Positions 1-6,682 of a DNA stretch of 64,000 nucleotides are shown here, piece by piece (the first letter of the stretch is position 1; each line of letters starts with the position of its first letter). Location of the stretch: assembly GCA_964625855.1 (NCBI GenBank), contig CAZVFC010000045.1:1-64000 (forward strand), written 5' to 3'. The position numbers and the translations under genes were made by a program. Source of the DNA: JAPLUA01 sp964625855 (GTDB lineage Bacteria > Verrucomicrobiota > Verrucomicrobiia > Limisphaerales > UBA8199). A model generated the notes under the pieces. The model ran no database searches, was not told the origin of the DNA, and saw only the letters and a program-made list of their open reading frames with translations.

Positions 1-239
1 GGCCAATCGCCGCCGGGCAGCGTTGCGGGAGAAGTGTCGCGCCTACGGTCGCCAAGCAACTGCAGCAACAAGGCCAGTCGTTAGTCCGGGCGCTCTTTGG
101 GCACCGGGAACGGCTCGAATCCGAATACCGGGCCTTCTGGAAGAAACTCCTCAAGCTGGCACGCAAGGAGCGCCAGCCCTCACGGCCCACGACCTGGGAG
201 AACCTTTGTATCCACCTGCTCGAAGCGGCCTGCGGCTAA
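1..239 (+). CDS. C-terminal part of an unrecognised protein
   Basis: An open frame enters from the left edge and stops at TAA 237-239. It encodes about 78 residues rich in Gln, Arg and Lys, including LVRALFGHRERLESEYRAFW and ending in LLEAACG. There is no start codon inside the window, so this is at most the C-terminus of a gene that begins upstream. The charged, helix-like composition would suit the tail of a cytosolic or DNA-associated protein, but I do not recognise the family. No ribosome binding site or hairpin terminator is evident. Chance openness over 240 bases in GC-rich DNA cannot be excluded. Confidence 0.35.
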   Translation, partial: PIAAGQRCGRSVAPTVAKQLQQQGQSLVRALFGHRERLESEYRAFWKKLLKLARKERQPSRPTTWENLCIHLLEAACG

Positions 240-357
240 GCCGAGCATGACCAACGCAACGCCGACCTATCGGAGCACAAACATGATCAGCAGCTAAACC
301 GCATTCAGCAGCCGACCATCACGCCCCATTTTAACTCACGTTAGCTTGACAGGTATT

Positions 358-449
358 GCTGTCCTCAGCCGCAGCAGCCCCGACTATGCGGGCTTCCTTC
401 CGTGTCTCAAGAGCCACTCCCTTACGCACGTGCTGCGGCTGAGGACAGC
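358..449. repeat. 19-bp perfect inverted repeat
   Basis: The left arm 358-376 (GCTGTCCTCAGCCGCAGCA) and the right arm 431-449 are perfect reverse complements separated by 54 bases. It lies in a gene-free stretch (240-947) that also holds the inverted repeats at 586 and 787. No gene is supported in this stretch; the open frames there are chance frames in GC-rich DNA. The arms would form a long hairpin and look like one copy of a word-like palindromic family. Confidence 0.8.
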
Positions 450-585
450 CACGCTCCGCCCATGTCCGGATTGCCGAAGCTGGTGGTTGTGTCACGATAT
501 GCCCGCGCCCGCAGCCCCTTACAGAACGAACCGCCTGCAGTCCCCCCCATCCCCACCAACGTGCTCCCCAGCCTGCCTCCATAGT

Positions 586-674
586 ACCTCCGTCCTTCCT
601 CCGTCCTTCCTCCGATTGCCTGTCGGAGGAAGAACGGAGGAAGGACGGAGGAGGAACGGAGGAAGGACGGAGGT
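586..674. repeat. Purine/pyrimidine hairpin of ACGGAGGAAGG units
   Basis: The left arm is built of CCTCCGTCCTT units and the right arm of the complementary GGAGGAAGGACGG units, with a short loop near 614-622. The element begins GTACCTCCG and ends CGGAGGTAG, so the outer ends are complementary. One strand is almost pure purine in each arm. It is non-coding and was probably spread by copying of a short word. Confidence 0.8.
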
Positions 675-786
675 AGCCACGGGAGAGGGTGGCGGCGACC
701 AGGATGGGCCGAGGGCTGAAGCTGGGGGTGGAGGCAGGCAGAGCCGACCCCAGGGCGTGTTGCCCAAGTCGTCCCCTGCGTTGGAG

Positions 787-887
787 GTAGGGTGCGTCTC
801 TCCGAGCGCGCCGCGTAGGGCGGGAACTCTCCTAAACGTGCGGGTCTGGGCGACTGCGGACGGCGCGCTCGGAGAGACGCGCGCTAC
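787..887. repeat. 27-bp imperfect inverted repeat, GTAG...CTAC ends
   Basis: The left arm 787-813 and the right arm 861-887 are reverse complements with about three mismatches. The shared core is CGTCTCTCCGAGCGCGCCG. The GTAG start and CTAC end are shared with the palindromes at 29355 and 33411, suggesting related intergenic elements. It lies downstream of the minus-strand gene ending at 948, so it could also act as a transcription terminator there, although no T-run follows. Confidence 0.75.
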
Positions 888-947
888 CTCAGGGCCGCTT
901 GGGCAACACGCCCCCCAACAGGCTTGCCTACGCCTGAAACCTGCGGC

Positions 948-1616
948 TCAGGCTGGCCGAACAATGGCGCTGGTGACTTTGGGCAGGTCCGTCCAGCCGT
1001 CAATATGCTGACAGGTCCGGATGAACACTGCACTGCCGACTGGCGGCACGCCGTAGCGAGCGACGTAAAGCTCAGTGATGTCGCTCCACCCATCCACCGG
1101 CGCCGGCAGCAAACCCAGGAAGGGGAAGTGCACCACGCAGCGGACGCCTGCGCTGACCGGCGCGGCGCCCTGCACGACGGTGTACTGGCCCGGCGTGCTC
1201 GGCACTCGCAGCTTCAGACTGATCGTGCCGCCGGTATTGCTGATCGCCAGCTCCGCCACCGGGTTGGGGCTGAAGCTGGGAACGATGGGCGGCAAATCGA
1301 GCCAGCTCAGGCTCAGGCGGGCGCGGGCGGCGTTGACCTGCACAAAGTAACTGTAGCCGCTGAGCGGGACGCTCCGGCCCGCGCGGCTGACCGTCAAGCC
1401 GTCCGCCGCGGCGAGGCACCACGCAACCTGCTGCTCGGCAGTCAGGGCGCGCCAGCGTCCGGAGACCGCGCCGAAGTTGCCGCGGTTGCATTGCTGGTCC
1501 GGAGTTTGCGGATTGCGCGGTGGCACGTACTGACGCACGACCTGGCCGTAGCGGCCGTTGACATAGACGACCGGGCCAACTCGGCCCGACTGAGGTGGAC
1601 AAATGATCTTGCTCAT
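948..1616 (-). CDS. Hypothetical protein of a family common in Verrucomicrobiota
   Basis: This frame encodes 222 residues from ATG 1616 (MSKIICPPQSG...). An upstream in-frame ATG at 1676 would add 20 residues, but the MSKII start fits the family better. Recognisable segments are YVNGRYGQVVRQYVPPRN near residues 19-36, a Trp/Gln-rich middle (RWRALTAEQQVAWCLAA) and a Pro- and beta-rich C-terminal half ending near FIRTCQHIDGWTDLPKV. I recall near-identical hypothetical proteins from other Verrucomicrobiota draft genomes; no function is known to me. There is no signal peptide or membrane segment. The gene stands alone between repeat-filled spacers, with a perfect 8-bp inverted repeat about 40 bp upstream that may be an operator. 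Confidence 0.7.
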   Translation of the reverse strand: MSKIICPPQSGRVGPVVYVNGRYGQVVRQYVPPRNPQTPDQQCNRGNFGAVSGRWRALTAEQQVAWCLAAADGLTVSRAGRSVPLSGYSYFVQVNAARARLSLSWLDLPPIVPSFSPNPVAELAISNTGGTISLKLRVPSTPGQYTVVQGAAPVSAGVRCVVHFPFLGLLPAPVDGWSDITELYVARYGVPPVGSAVFIRTCQHIDGWTDLPKVTSAIVRPA

Positions 1617-1655
1617 AATGATTCGATAGTTTTTTGCGCCCATCCTGCCACGGAC

Positions 1656-1678
1656 GGTTGGACAAATACGGTCCAACC
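1656..1678 (-). promoter_or_regulatory. Inverted repeat upstream of the 1616 gene, possible operator
   Basis: GGTTGGAC at 1656-1663 and GTCCAACC at 1671-1678 form a perfect 8-bp inverted repeat with a 7-base AT-rich centre. It sits 40-62 bp upstream of the ATG of the divergent-family hypothetical gene, where an operator would be expected. Sequence evidence only; the regulator is unknown. Confidence 0.4.
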
Positions 1679-1810
1679 CGTATAAGTACGGATGCCAGCC
1701 CGGTTCCTGCGGAAGATCCTCTGTTTCAAGATGTTACGAAGCCACGCCGATTCCGGTGGACCCGGGGACCAAGACTTTGTGGCCCCACCGCGCGGCCAGT
1801 AGGAAAGAAT

Positions 1811-2243
1811 ACTTGTCAGCCGCCGGCGCGGGGATTGCAGACGGGGTGACAAGGCCAGAAGCGACCCTGAGCACGAGGTGACCTCCGACGAGGCACTCGC
1901 GGAGGCGGCACGGGGCGACACCGAGCAGGCCCGGCTGCGTCTGGCGGCTTTGGCGGGGATGCCGGTGCTCCCCATCACGGTGGAGGCCGAGCATCTGGCC
2001 GCCGAGTTTCTGCGCACGGGTTGTCTGCCCGCCGGGGCGCGGGCCGACGCGATACATCTGGCGGTGGCTGTGCGCGCAGAGGTGGACTTCCTGCTCACCT
2101 GGAATTGCCGGCACCTGGCCAACGCGCAAGTCCTCCGGCGACTGGAACGGGAGGCCGACCGGTTCGGGTGGGCGCTGCCGACGGTTTGCACCCCAATGGA
2201 GCTAATGGGAGATTCAGGTTATGAAATCGAATCCAATTCTTGA
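1811..2243 (+). pseudogene. VapC-like PIN-domain toxin, N-terminal half broken
   Basis: From about 1878 (HEVTSDEALAEAARGD) to the stop at 2241-2243 the frame reads like the C-terminal two thirds of a PIN-domain ribonuclease toxin. It has DAIHLAVAVRAEVDFLLTWN, RHLANAQVLRRLE and a C-terminal ICTPEELMG-like segment (VCTPMELMG). The N-terminal strand carrying the first catalytic Asp (usual form YLDTSVPSYL) is not in this frame. A decayed trace (EYLSAAG...GVTR) is readable in another frame around 1811-1855, so I infer a frameshift or deletion. A GTG at 1878 could start a truncated product, but it would lack the first active-site residue. It overlaps the start of the partner gene at 2221, the usual coupling for such pairs. 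Confidence 0.6.
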
Positions 2244-2460
2244 GGAGGTTTGGCGCATCAAAGACGAGCTCGCCCGGGAGGCGGGCTACGACCTGCACCG
2301 CCTGTGCGAAAACACACGGGAATGGGCGAACACGCATCCGCATTCCGGCCCGGTCGTGGGCAGCGCCGAGGAACTCCGCCAATTGGTCGCGGAGGAGGAG
2401 CGCAAGCGGGCCGAGGCTGCCGCCCTGATTCTGAAGGAGCAGCCCCCGGGGCCGGGTTGA
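2221..2460 (+). CDS. Small antitoxin-like partner of the PIN gene
   Basis: This frame encodes 79 residues, MKSNPILEEVWRIKDELARE..., with a C-terminal charged helix (ELRQLVAEEERKRAEAAA). Genes of this size and opening (MKxNPILEEVWRIKDELA) commonly sit directly after or before PIN toxins; family membership is from memory, not a search. It overlaps the end of the PIN pseudogene by about 20 bases. No DNA-binding motif is obvious. It ends 12 bp before the cas4 remnant. If the toxin is dead, this is an orphan. Confidence 0.6.
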   Translation: MKSNPILEEVWRIKDELAREAGYDLHRLCENTREWANTHPHSGPVVGSAEELRQLVAEEERKRAEAAALILKEQPPGPG

Positions 2461-2472
2461 GGGGCATGGACT

Positions 2473-3191
2473 ATGGCAGAAATTGAGGGGAGCAGTTCAA
2501 AGGGGCCGGGGACAGGCGGGACGCGCTGTCCTACTTCAGAGCCGCTGCCGCTGTCGCTGCTCAACGACTTTCTCTACTGCCCGCGGCGGGCGGCGTTGAA
2601 GGCGGTCGAGGGGTGGCGCGAGGCCAATGAGCACACGGTGCGCGGAGATATTGTGCATGAGCACGCGGATTTGCCGGGGTACGAGGTGGCCAAGGGCGTG
2701 ACGGTGCTGCGGGCGCTGCCGGTGTGGTCGGAGCGGCTGGGGTTGTCGGGGAAGTGTGATGTCGTAGAAGGGGAAAACTCTGAAAGCGGAAAGCAGAAAT
2801 GCAGACGGAGCCTCCTTACGTCGGCTGCTACGGGAGGTTGGTGCCGGTGGAGTATAAGAAGGGGAAGCGGCGGGCGTTCGAGAATGATGATGCGCAGCTT
2901 TGCGCGCAGGCACTTTGCCTGGAGGAGATGTTTGGAGTGTGCGTGGAGCGGGGGGCGGTGTTCCACGCGGCGAGCAAGCGGCGGCGCGAAGTCGAGTTCA
3001 CCCCCGCGCTGCGAAAGCTGACGGAAGATGCGGTCGGGGAACTGCATCATTTGGTGGCGAGCGGGCAGGTGCCGGCGGCGGTGTTCAAGCCGGCGTGCGA
3101 GGAATGCTCGCTATTCGAGATTTGTTTGCCCAAGGGCACGAGCGAGGGCAGCCGCGCGGAACGGCTGGCTCGCCAGTTGTTCCAGACCTGA
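2473..3191 (+). pseudogene. cas4: cas4 nuclease, frameshifted
   Basis: Cas4 is a RecB-like Fe-S nuclease that trims prespacers for Cas1-Cas2. The first part (ATG 2473 to about 2766) carries PLPLSLLNDFLYCPRRAALK with the first cluster Cys, HTVRGDIVHEHAD and LSGKCDVVE. The rest continues in a different frame from about 2805 with VPVEYKKGKRRAFENDDAQL, AQALCLEEMF and the terminal Cys cluster CEECSLFEICLPK. Between them is a GA-rich stretch (about 2769-2802, GGGGAAAACTCTGAAAGCGG and following) that Cas4 proteins do not have and whose length breaks the frame. The two halves cannot be read as one protein without shifting. It lies 12 bp after the small partner gene and 3 bp before cas1. Confidence 0.85.
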
Positions 3192-3194
3192 GCT

Positions 3195-4303
3195 ATGCCG
3201 GACATCCAACAGAACACGCTGTATTTGACGACGCACGGCAGCTACGTGGGGCGGGATCATCTGACCTTGCAGGTTGAGGTGCCGGTGTATCCGGAGGACC
3301 TGCCGCGCGAGGAGCGGAGCCGCGAACGGGCGTCGGACTGGCGGAAGCTGTCCATCCCCATCCACATGCTGGAGTCCATTTGCGTATTTGGCGCGAGCAG
3401 CATCAGCCCGCCGGCGCTGGATTTGTGCTGGGAGTATGGCGTGGCGGTGAACTACCTGAGCGAGGGCGGCTATTGCAGGCGCGGATGACGGGTGTGGCTG
3501 ACACGAGCGTGCTGCTGCGCCGGGCGCAGTTCCGCGCCGCCGACGATGCCGGCACGTGCGCGGGTATCGCGCGGCAGATCATTGCCGGGAAGCTCCAGAA
3601 CAGCCGCAGCTCCCTGCTGCGCGGGGCGCGGGAGACGGACGCGCCCGAGGAACGCGCCCGCCTGGCCGAGGCTACCGATGCCCTGGCCCGCCAGATTCAG
3701 GACCTGGGCCGCTGGACGGCTGAGGACTTGCGCCAGGCTGGGGCGCTGGACCGGTTGCGGGGCGCCGAAGGCATGGGCAGCGCCACGTACTTCGGCGTGT
3801 TCGGCCTGTTGCTCAAGCAGCAGCGCGCGGACTTCGGCTTTGCCGCCCGGAGCCGCCGCCCGCCGCGGGACAGGATTAACTGCCTGCTCTCCTTCCTGTA
3901 CGCGTTGGTGCGGCATGACTGCATCGCGGCGCTGACCAGTATTGGCCTTGACCCATTTGTCGGTTTCCTTCATGCCGACCGCCCCAACCGCCCGGCGCTG
4001 GCGCTGGATTTGATGGAGGAGTTTCGGCCGTGGCTGGCGGACCGGCTGGCGGTCACGCTGGTGAACCGGCAACAGGTCGGGCCGGAGCACTTTCGAACGC
4101 GCGAGGGCGGGGCGGTGGAGTTCACGGACGCGGGGCGCAAGCTCGTCATCACCGGCTACCAGCAGCGCAAGCAGGAGACGCTCACGCATCCGCTGCTGGA
4201 ACAGGAGTTTCGCCTCGCGCAGTTACCCTTCGTGCAAGCGCGCATTCTGGCGCGGCATCTGCGCGGGGACATTCCCGATTACGTGCCGTTCGTTCCAAAA
4301 TGA
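3195..4303 (+). pseudogene. cas1: cas1 integrase, type I-C, frameshifted
   Basis: Cas1 is the integrase that inserts new spacers. The N-terminal domain (ATG 3195: QNTLYLTTHGSYVGRDHLTL ... LDLCWEYGVAVNYLSEGGY) runs into a stop at 3486-3488. The C-terminal domain continues in another frame from about 3475 (LQARMTGVADTSVLLRRAQF ... RDRINCLLSFLYALVRHDC ... GLDPFVGFLHADRPNRPALA ... EFTDAGRKLVITGYQQRK) to 4303. Adding one base at GGCTATTGCAG near 3472-3478 would restore the normal GGYLQAR reading, so this is a one-base deletion or a sequencing error. The conserved Glu/His/Asp active-site context (GFLHADRP) is otherwise preserved. The sequence resembles type I-C Cas1. Confidence 0.85.
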
Positions 4304-4334
4304 CCCCCGCTGCTTAACCCTCGACTCTCAGATC

Positions 4335-4625
4335 ATGCTCATCCTGGTTACCTACGACGTTTCGACGGTGGAGAAGGCCGGGCAGCGGCGCTTGCGGCGG
4401 GTCGCGCAGGCGTGCGAGGATTACGGTGTGCGCGTGCAAAAGAGCGTGTTCGAGTGCCAGGTGGGCCAGACGGAATGGGCGTCGTTGCGGGACCGCCTCC
4501 TGCGCGAGATCAAGGCGGAGGAGGATTCGCTGCGGTTCTATTTCCTGGACGAGAAGGCCGTGCAGCGGACGGAGCATCATGGCGTGGGCAAGCCGCTGGA
4601 CCTGACCCAGCCGTTAATCGTATGA
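4335..4625 (+). CDS. cas2: Cas2, CRISPR adaptation protein
   Basis: This frame encodes 96 residues, the normal size for Cas2. The N-terminal MLILVTYDVSTVEKAGQRRL holds the conserved beta-1 strand with the Asp of the ferredoxin-like fold. The middle (YGVRVQKSVFECQVGQTEW) and the C-terminal RFYFLDEKAVQRTEHHGVGK match type I-C Cas2. Cas2 bridges the two Cas1 dimers during spacer integration. It is intact, unlike cas4 and cas1 just upstream, and is separated from cas1 by 31 bases. The effector genes cas3-cas5-cas8c-cas7, which normally lie upstream of cas4 in type I-C, are absent here; the space is filled by the PIN pair. Confidence 0.9.
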   Translation: MLILVTYDVSTVEKAGQRRLRRVAQACEDYGVRVQKSVFECQVGQTEWASLRDRLLREIKAEEDSLRFYFLDEKAVQRTEHHGVGKPLDLTQPLIV

Positions 4626-4810
4626 GCCCCCTTCCGCGAACCCCAAGCGGCGGCCCGGCAACCCGGGCTTCGCGCCGCTTCGCAACTGCGTCTGCCACAG
4701 ACTTTGCATCGTTCTTTGACATCTAACGACCTTTCCGTGCGAGAGGGATTGGCAGGTTGGCGAAAAAGCGCTACAAAACCCCTGCGGCCCAGTCCCCAGA
4801 CAGGGCCGCA
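4626..4810 (+). promoter_or_regulatory. CRISPR leader
   Basis: This is the 185-base gap between cas2 and the single repeat. It contains GTTCTTTGACATCTAACGAC near 4711-4730, which looks like a -35-like TTGACA plus spacer as often seen in I-C leaders, and then a purine-rich run. The position (3' of cas2, immediately before the repeat) is what identifies it as the leader; the promoter assignment is inference. Confidence 0.5.
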
Positions 4811-4847
4811 GTCGCCCCGCCCGCGCGGGCGGGGCGCGGATTGAAAC
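4811..4847 (+). CRISPR. Solitary CRISPR repeat (37 nt), no second copy
   Basis: A single 37-base unit begins GTCGCCCCGCCC and ends GCGCGGATTGAAAC. The 3' GGATTGAAAC end and strong stem (a 22-bp perfect palindrome of CG-rich sequence at 4813-4834) are typical of type I-C repeats, although 37 nt is longer than the more usual 32. No second copy occurs within the following kilobase, so there is no spacer flanked by two repeats. Either the array has been lost down to its leader-proximal repeat, or it was collapsed in assembly. Confidence 0.7.
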
Positions 4848-4992
4848 CTTGAAGCGTACCGCGGCGACGGCCTCGGCCATGCCCCGCCGCTTTTCGCCAA
4901 TCATCAGACGCTTCTGTGCTCTGTTTTCTGCCTTCCGCCTTCTGCTCAAGCATCCCGGCGCTAGCCTGGACGAACAGACACTTCGGGCAGAC

Positions 4993-5193
4993 CCCTTTTG
5001 CCGGCGTGCGCTCGTCCACTGGTTCAAGGCGATAACGCTCGTCCGCGTCGCTCCCGTCCATAAACGACAGCATGGGCTGACCACCGCCGCGTTTTTGCGC
5101 GCTGGTGCGATCCTGGTGGTCAGACAGGAAATAGTTCAGACCTGCGAGCAGAAAAGAGCGAAAGCGCCCTCTGACGGCATCCACGCGCGCCAT
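4993..5193 (-). pseudogene. Fragment of an ECF-type sigma factor
   Basis: Read on the minus strand, residues RGRFRSFLLAGLNYFLSDHQ, RTSAQKRGGG and ERYRLEPVDERTP match the end of sigma region 2 and the linker of a large ECF sigma factor family common in Verrucomicrobiota and Planctomycetota (family recognised from memory). The N-terminal part of region 2 and the whole of region 4, which binds the -35 element, are missing. Downstream the frame runs into a GA-rich word (about 4919-4948) and then antisense through the CRISPR repeat, so the long open frame to 4771 is not a real protein. It is a dead remnant abutting the decayed CRISPR locus. The rest of the gap 4848-5302 shows no gene. Confidence 0.6.
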
Positions 5194-5302
5194 GCCAACA
5201 GGCGGATTCTGATTTACTTGGCCTTCCAGCTTGGTCAGCCTATGAACGTGCCCGCGGCCGCGAATAGGAGCCACGGGCACGATGAAAGCGATGCGCTGAA
5301 CC

Positions 5303-6682
5303 ATGAGCCAGACAGGAACCATTTCCGTCCTGCTGTTCGGGATGAGCGCCGCGCTGGTCGGCGCCGCCTGGATCATGACTCTTCGGCTCGCGCCCGAGAA
5401 GGCCCACGCGGAGAGGGTTCGTTGGTTTATTATTTGGTCGGTCAAAGGACTCCTATTGCCCCTGGCAATCTGGGCGGTCATGAACGTGGGGATATCCTGG
5501 AATTTGCAGCCCTTCATGCCGCAGGTGCAGGCGGCGCAGAACAGCGGCAAGGGCTGGGCCGGGGCGTTCTTCCGGGTGCTGTTCGCGGGGCTCTTGATCA
5601 TCAGTTCGTGTTGGACAGCGGCAACACTTGGTTGGGCTCTGCTCCATGCCGTCGCCGGCAGCCAGGGCGAGACGCGGGCAAATTTCAGGGCCTTGTGTTG
5701 GACTTGCCTTATCGGGATGGGTCTGCCCGCCCTGGGGCTATTGTATTTCGGCGGCTGGCCGATGCTCGGCTTGGCGGCTACCGCCATTGTCGCGCCGATC
5801 GCGGGCTACGCGCCGGCCATTCTCCATGCGCAGAAGCGGACGCCGGTGTACGCGCGCGCCATCGCCCGGATGAAAATGGGCAAGTACACCGAAGCCGAGT
5901 GGGAAATCATCCGGGAGCTGGAAAACTGCGAGGATGACTTCCAGGGCTGGATGATGTTGGCCGAGCTGTATGCGACGAATTTTCACGACCTGAAGGAAGC
6001 GGAGAAGACCGTCATGGAGGCGTGCAGCCAGGCGGGAACGACCCCGCCCCAACTTTCCATCGCCTTGCATCGGCTGGCCGATTGGCATTTGAAGCTGGGC
6101 AGCAATATCGAGGCGGCACGCTGGGCGCTGCAGATCATTTGTGACCGCCTCAAAGGCACCCACCTGGCACACATGGCCCAACTTCGCATCCGTCAATTGC
6201 CGGCGACCGTGCAGGAACTCCGCGATCAGCAGGTCTCCAAGCCATTTCGCCTGCCCGCGCTGGGCGACAGTTTCGACGAAGAGCCGCCTGGCTCAAGCCC
6301 GAAGCTGGAGCGGCGCGAGGCGGCGAAGTTGGCCAATGAATGCGTCGAGAAGCTCAAGCAGGACCCGAACAACATCCCCGCGCGTGAGAAGCTGGCTCGG
6401 CTGTTCGCCGAGCAGTTGGACCGGGCGGACCTGGGAATCGAGCAGATCACCTTGTTGCTGGAAATGCCCGACCAGCCGGAAGCCACGCGGGCCGAGTGGT
6501 GGGGCCTGGTTGCGGCCTGGCACTTCAAGCACCGGCACGACTTCGCGGCCGCTCGCCAGGTTCTGGAGCGCCTGGTCCGTGAGTTTCCGCACACGCCGCA
6601 GGCCCTGGCCGCCGAGCGGCGGCTGCGCTTGATGGCGGCCAAACAACCCGGTGGCCGAGCTCCGCGCCTGCCGTCGCTATGA
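5303..6682 (+). CDS. Membrane protein with C-terminal TPR-like repeats
   Basis: This frame encodes 459 residues. The N-terminal 160 residues contain about four hydrophobic spans (near 6-28, 42-64, 88-118 and 128-160). The remainder is soluble and helical, with TPR-type pairs such as MGKYTEAEWEIIRELENCED, GWMMLAELYATNFHDLKEAE and ALHRLADWHLKLGSNIEAA, then a second set after residue 330 (NIPAREKLARLFAEQLDRAD). A scaffold or assembly role at the cytoplasmic membrane is likely; no enzymatic motif is visible. The stop overlaps the start of the ABC ATPase gene (ATGA at 6679-6682), so the two are translationally coupled and may act together. Confidence 0.85.
   Translation: MSQTGTISVLLFGMSAALVGAAWIMTLRLAPEKAHAERVRWFIIWSVKGLLLPLAIWAVMNVGISWNLQPFMPQVQAAQNSGKGWAGAFFRVLFAGLLIISSCWTAATLGWALLHAVAGSQGETRANFRALCWTCLIGMGLPALGLLYFGGWPMLGLAATAIVAPIAGYAPAILHAQKRTPVYARAIARMKMGKYTEAEWEIIRELENCEDDFQGWMMLAELYATNFHDLKEAEKTVMEACSQAGTTPPQLSIALHRLADWHLKLGSNIEAARWALQIICDRLKGTHLAHMAQLRIRQLPATVQELRDQQVSKPFRLPALGDSFDEEPPGSSPKLERREAAKLANECVEKLKQDPNNIPAREKLARLFAEQLDRADLGIEQITLLLEMPDQPEATRAEWWGLVAAWHFKHRHDFAAARQVLERLVREFPHTPQALAAERRLRLMAAKQPGGRAPRLPSL

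Noticed and set aside
924..1685. A 253-residue plus-strand frame
   Set aside because: It is antisense to the hypothetical gene at 948-1616, whose protein pattern is recognised; the plus frame is Arg/Ala-rich and domain-free.
4771..5787. A 338-residue minus-strand open frame
   Set aside because: Only the piece 4993-5193 resembles a protein family. The rest is antisense to the TPR gene and to the CRISPR repeat.
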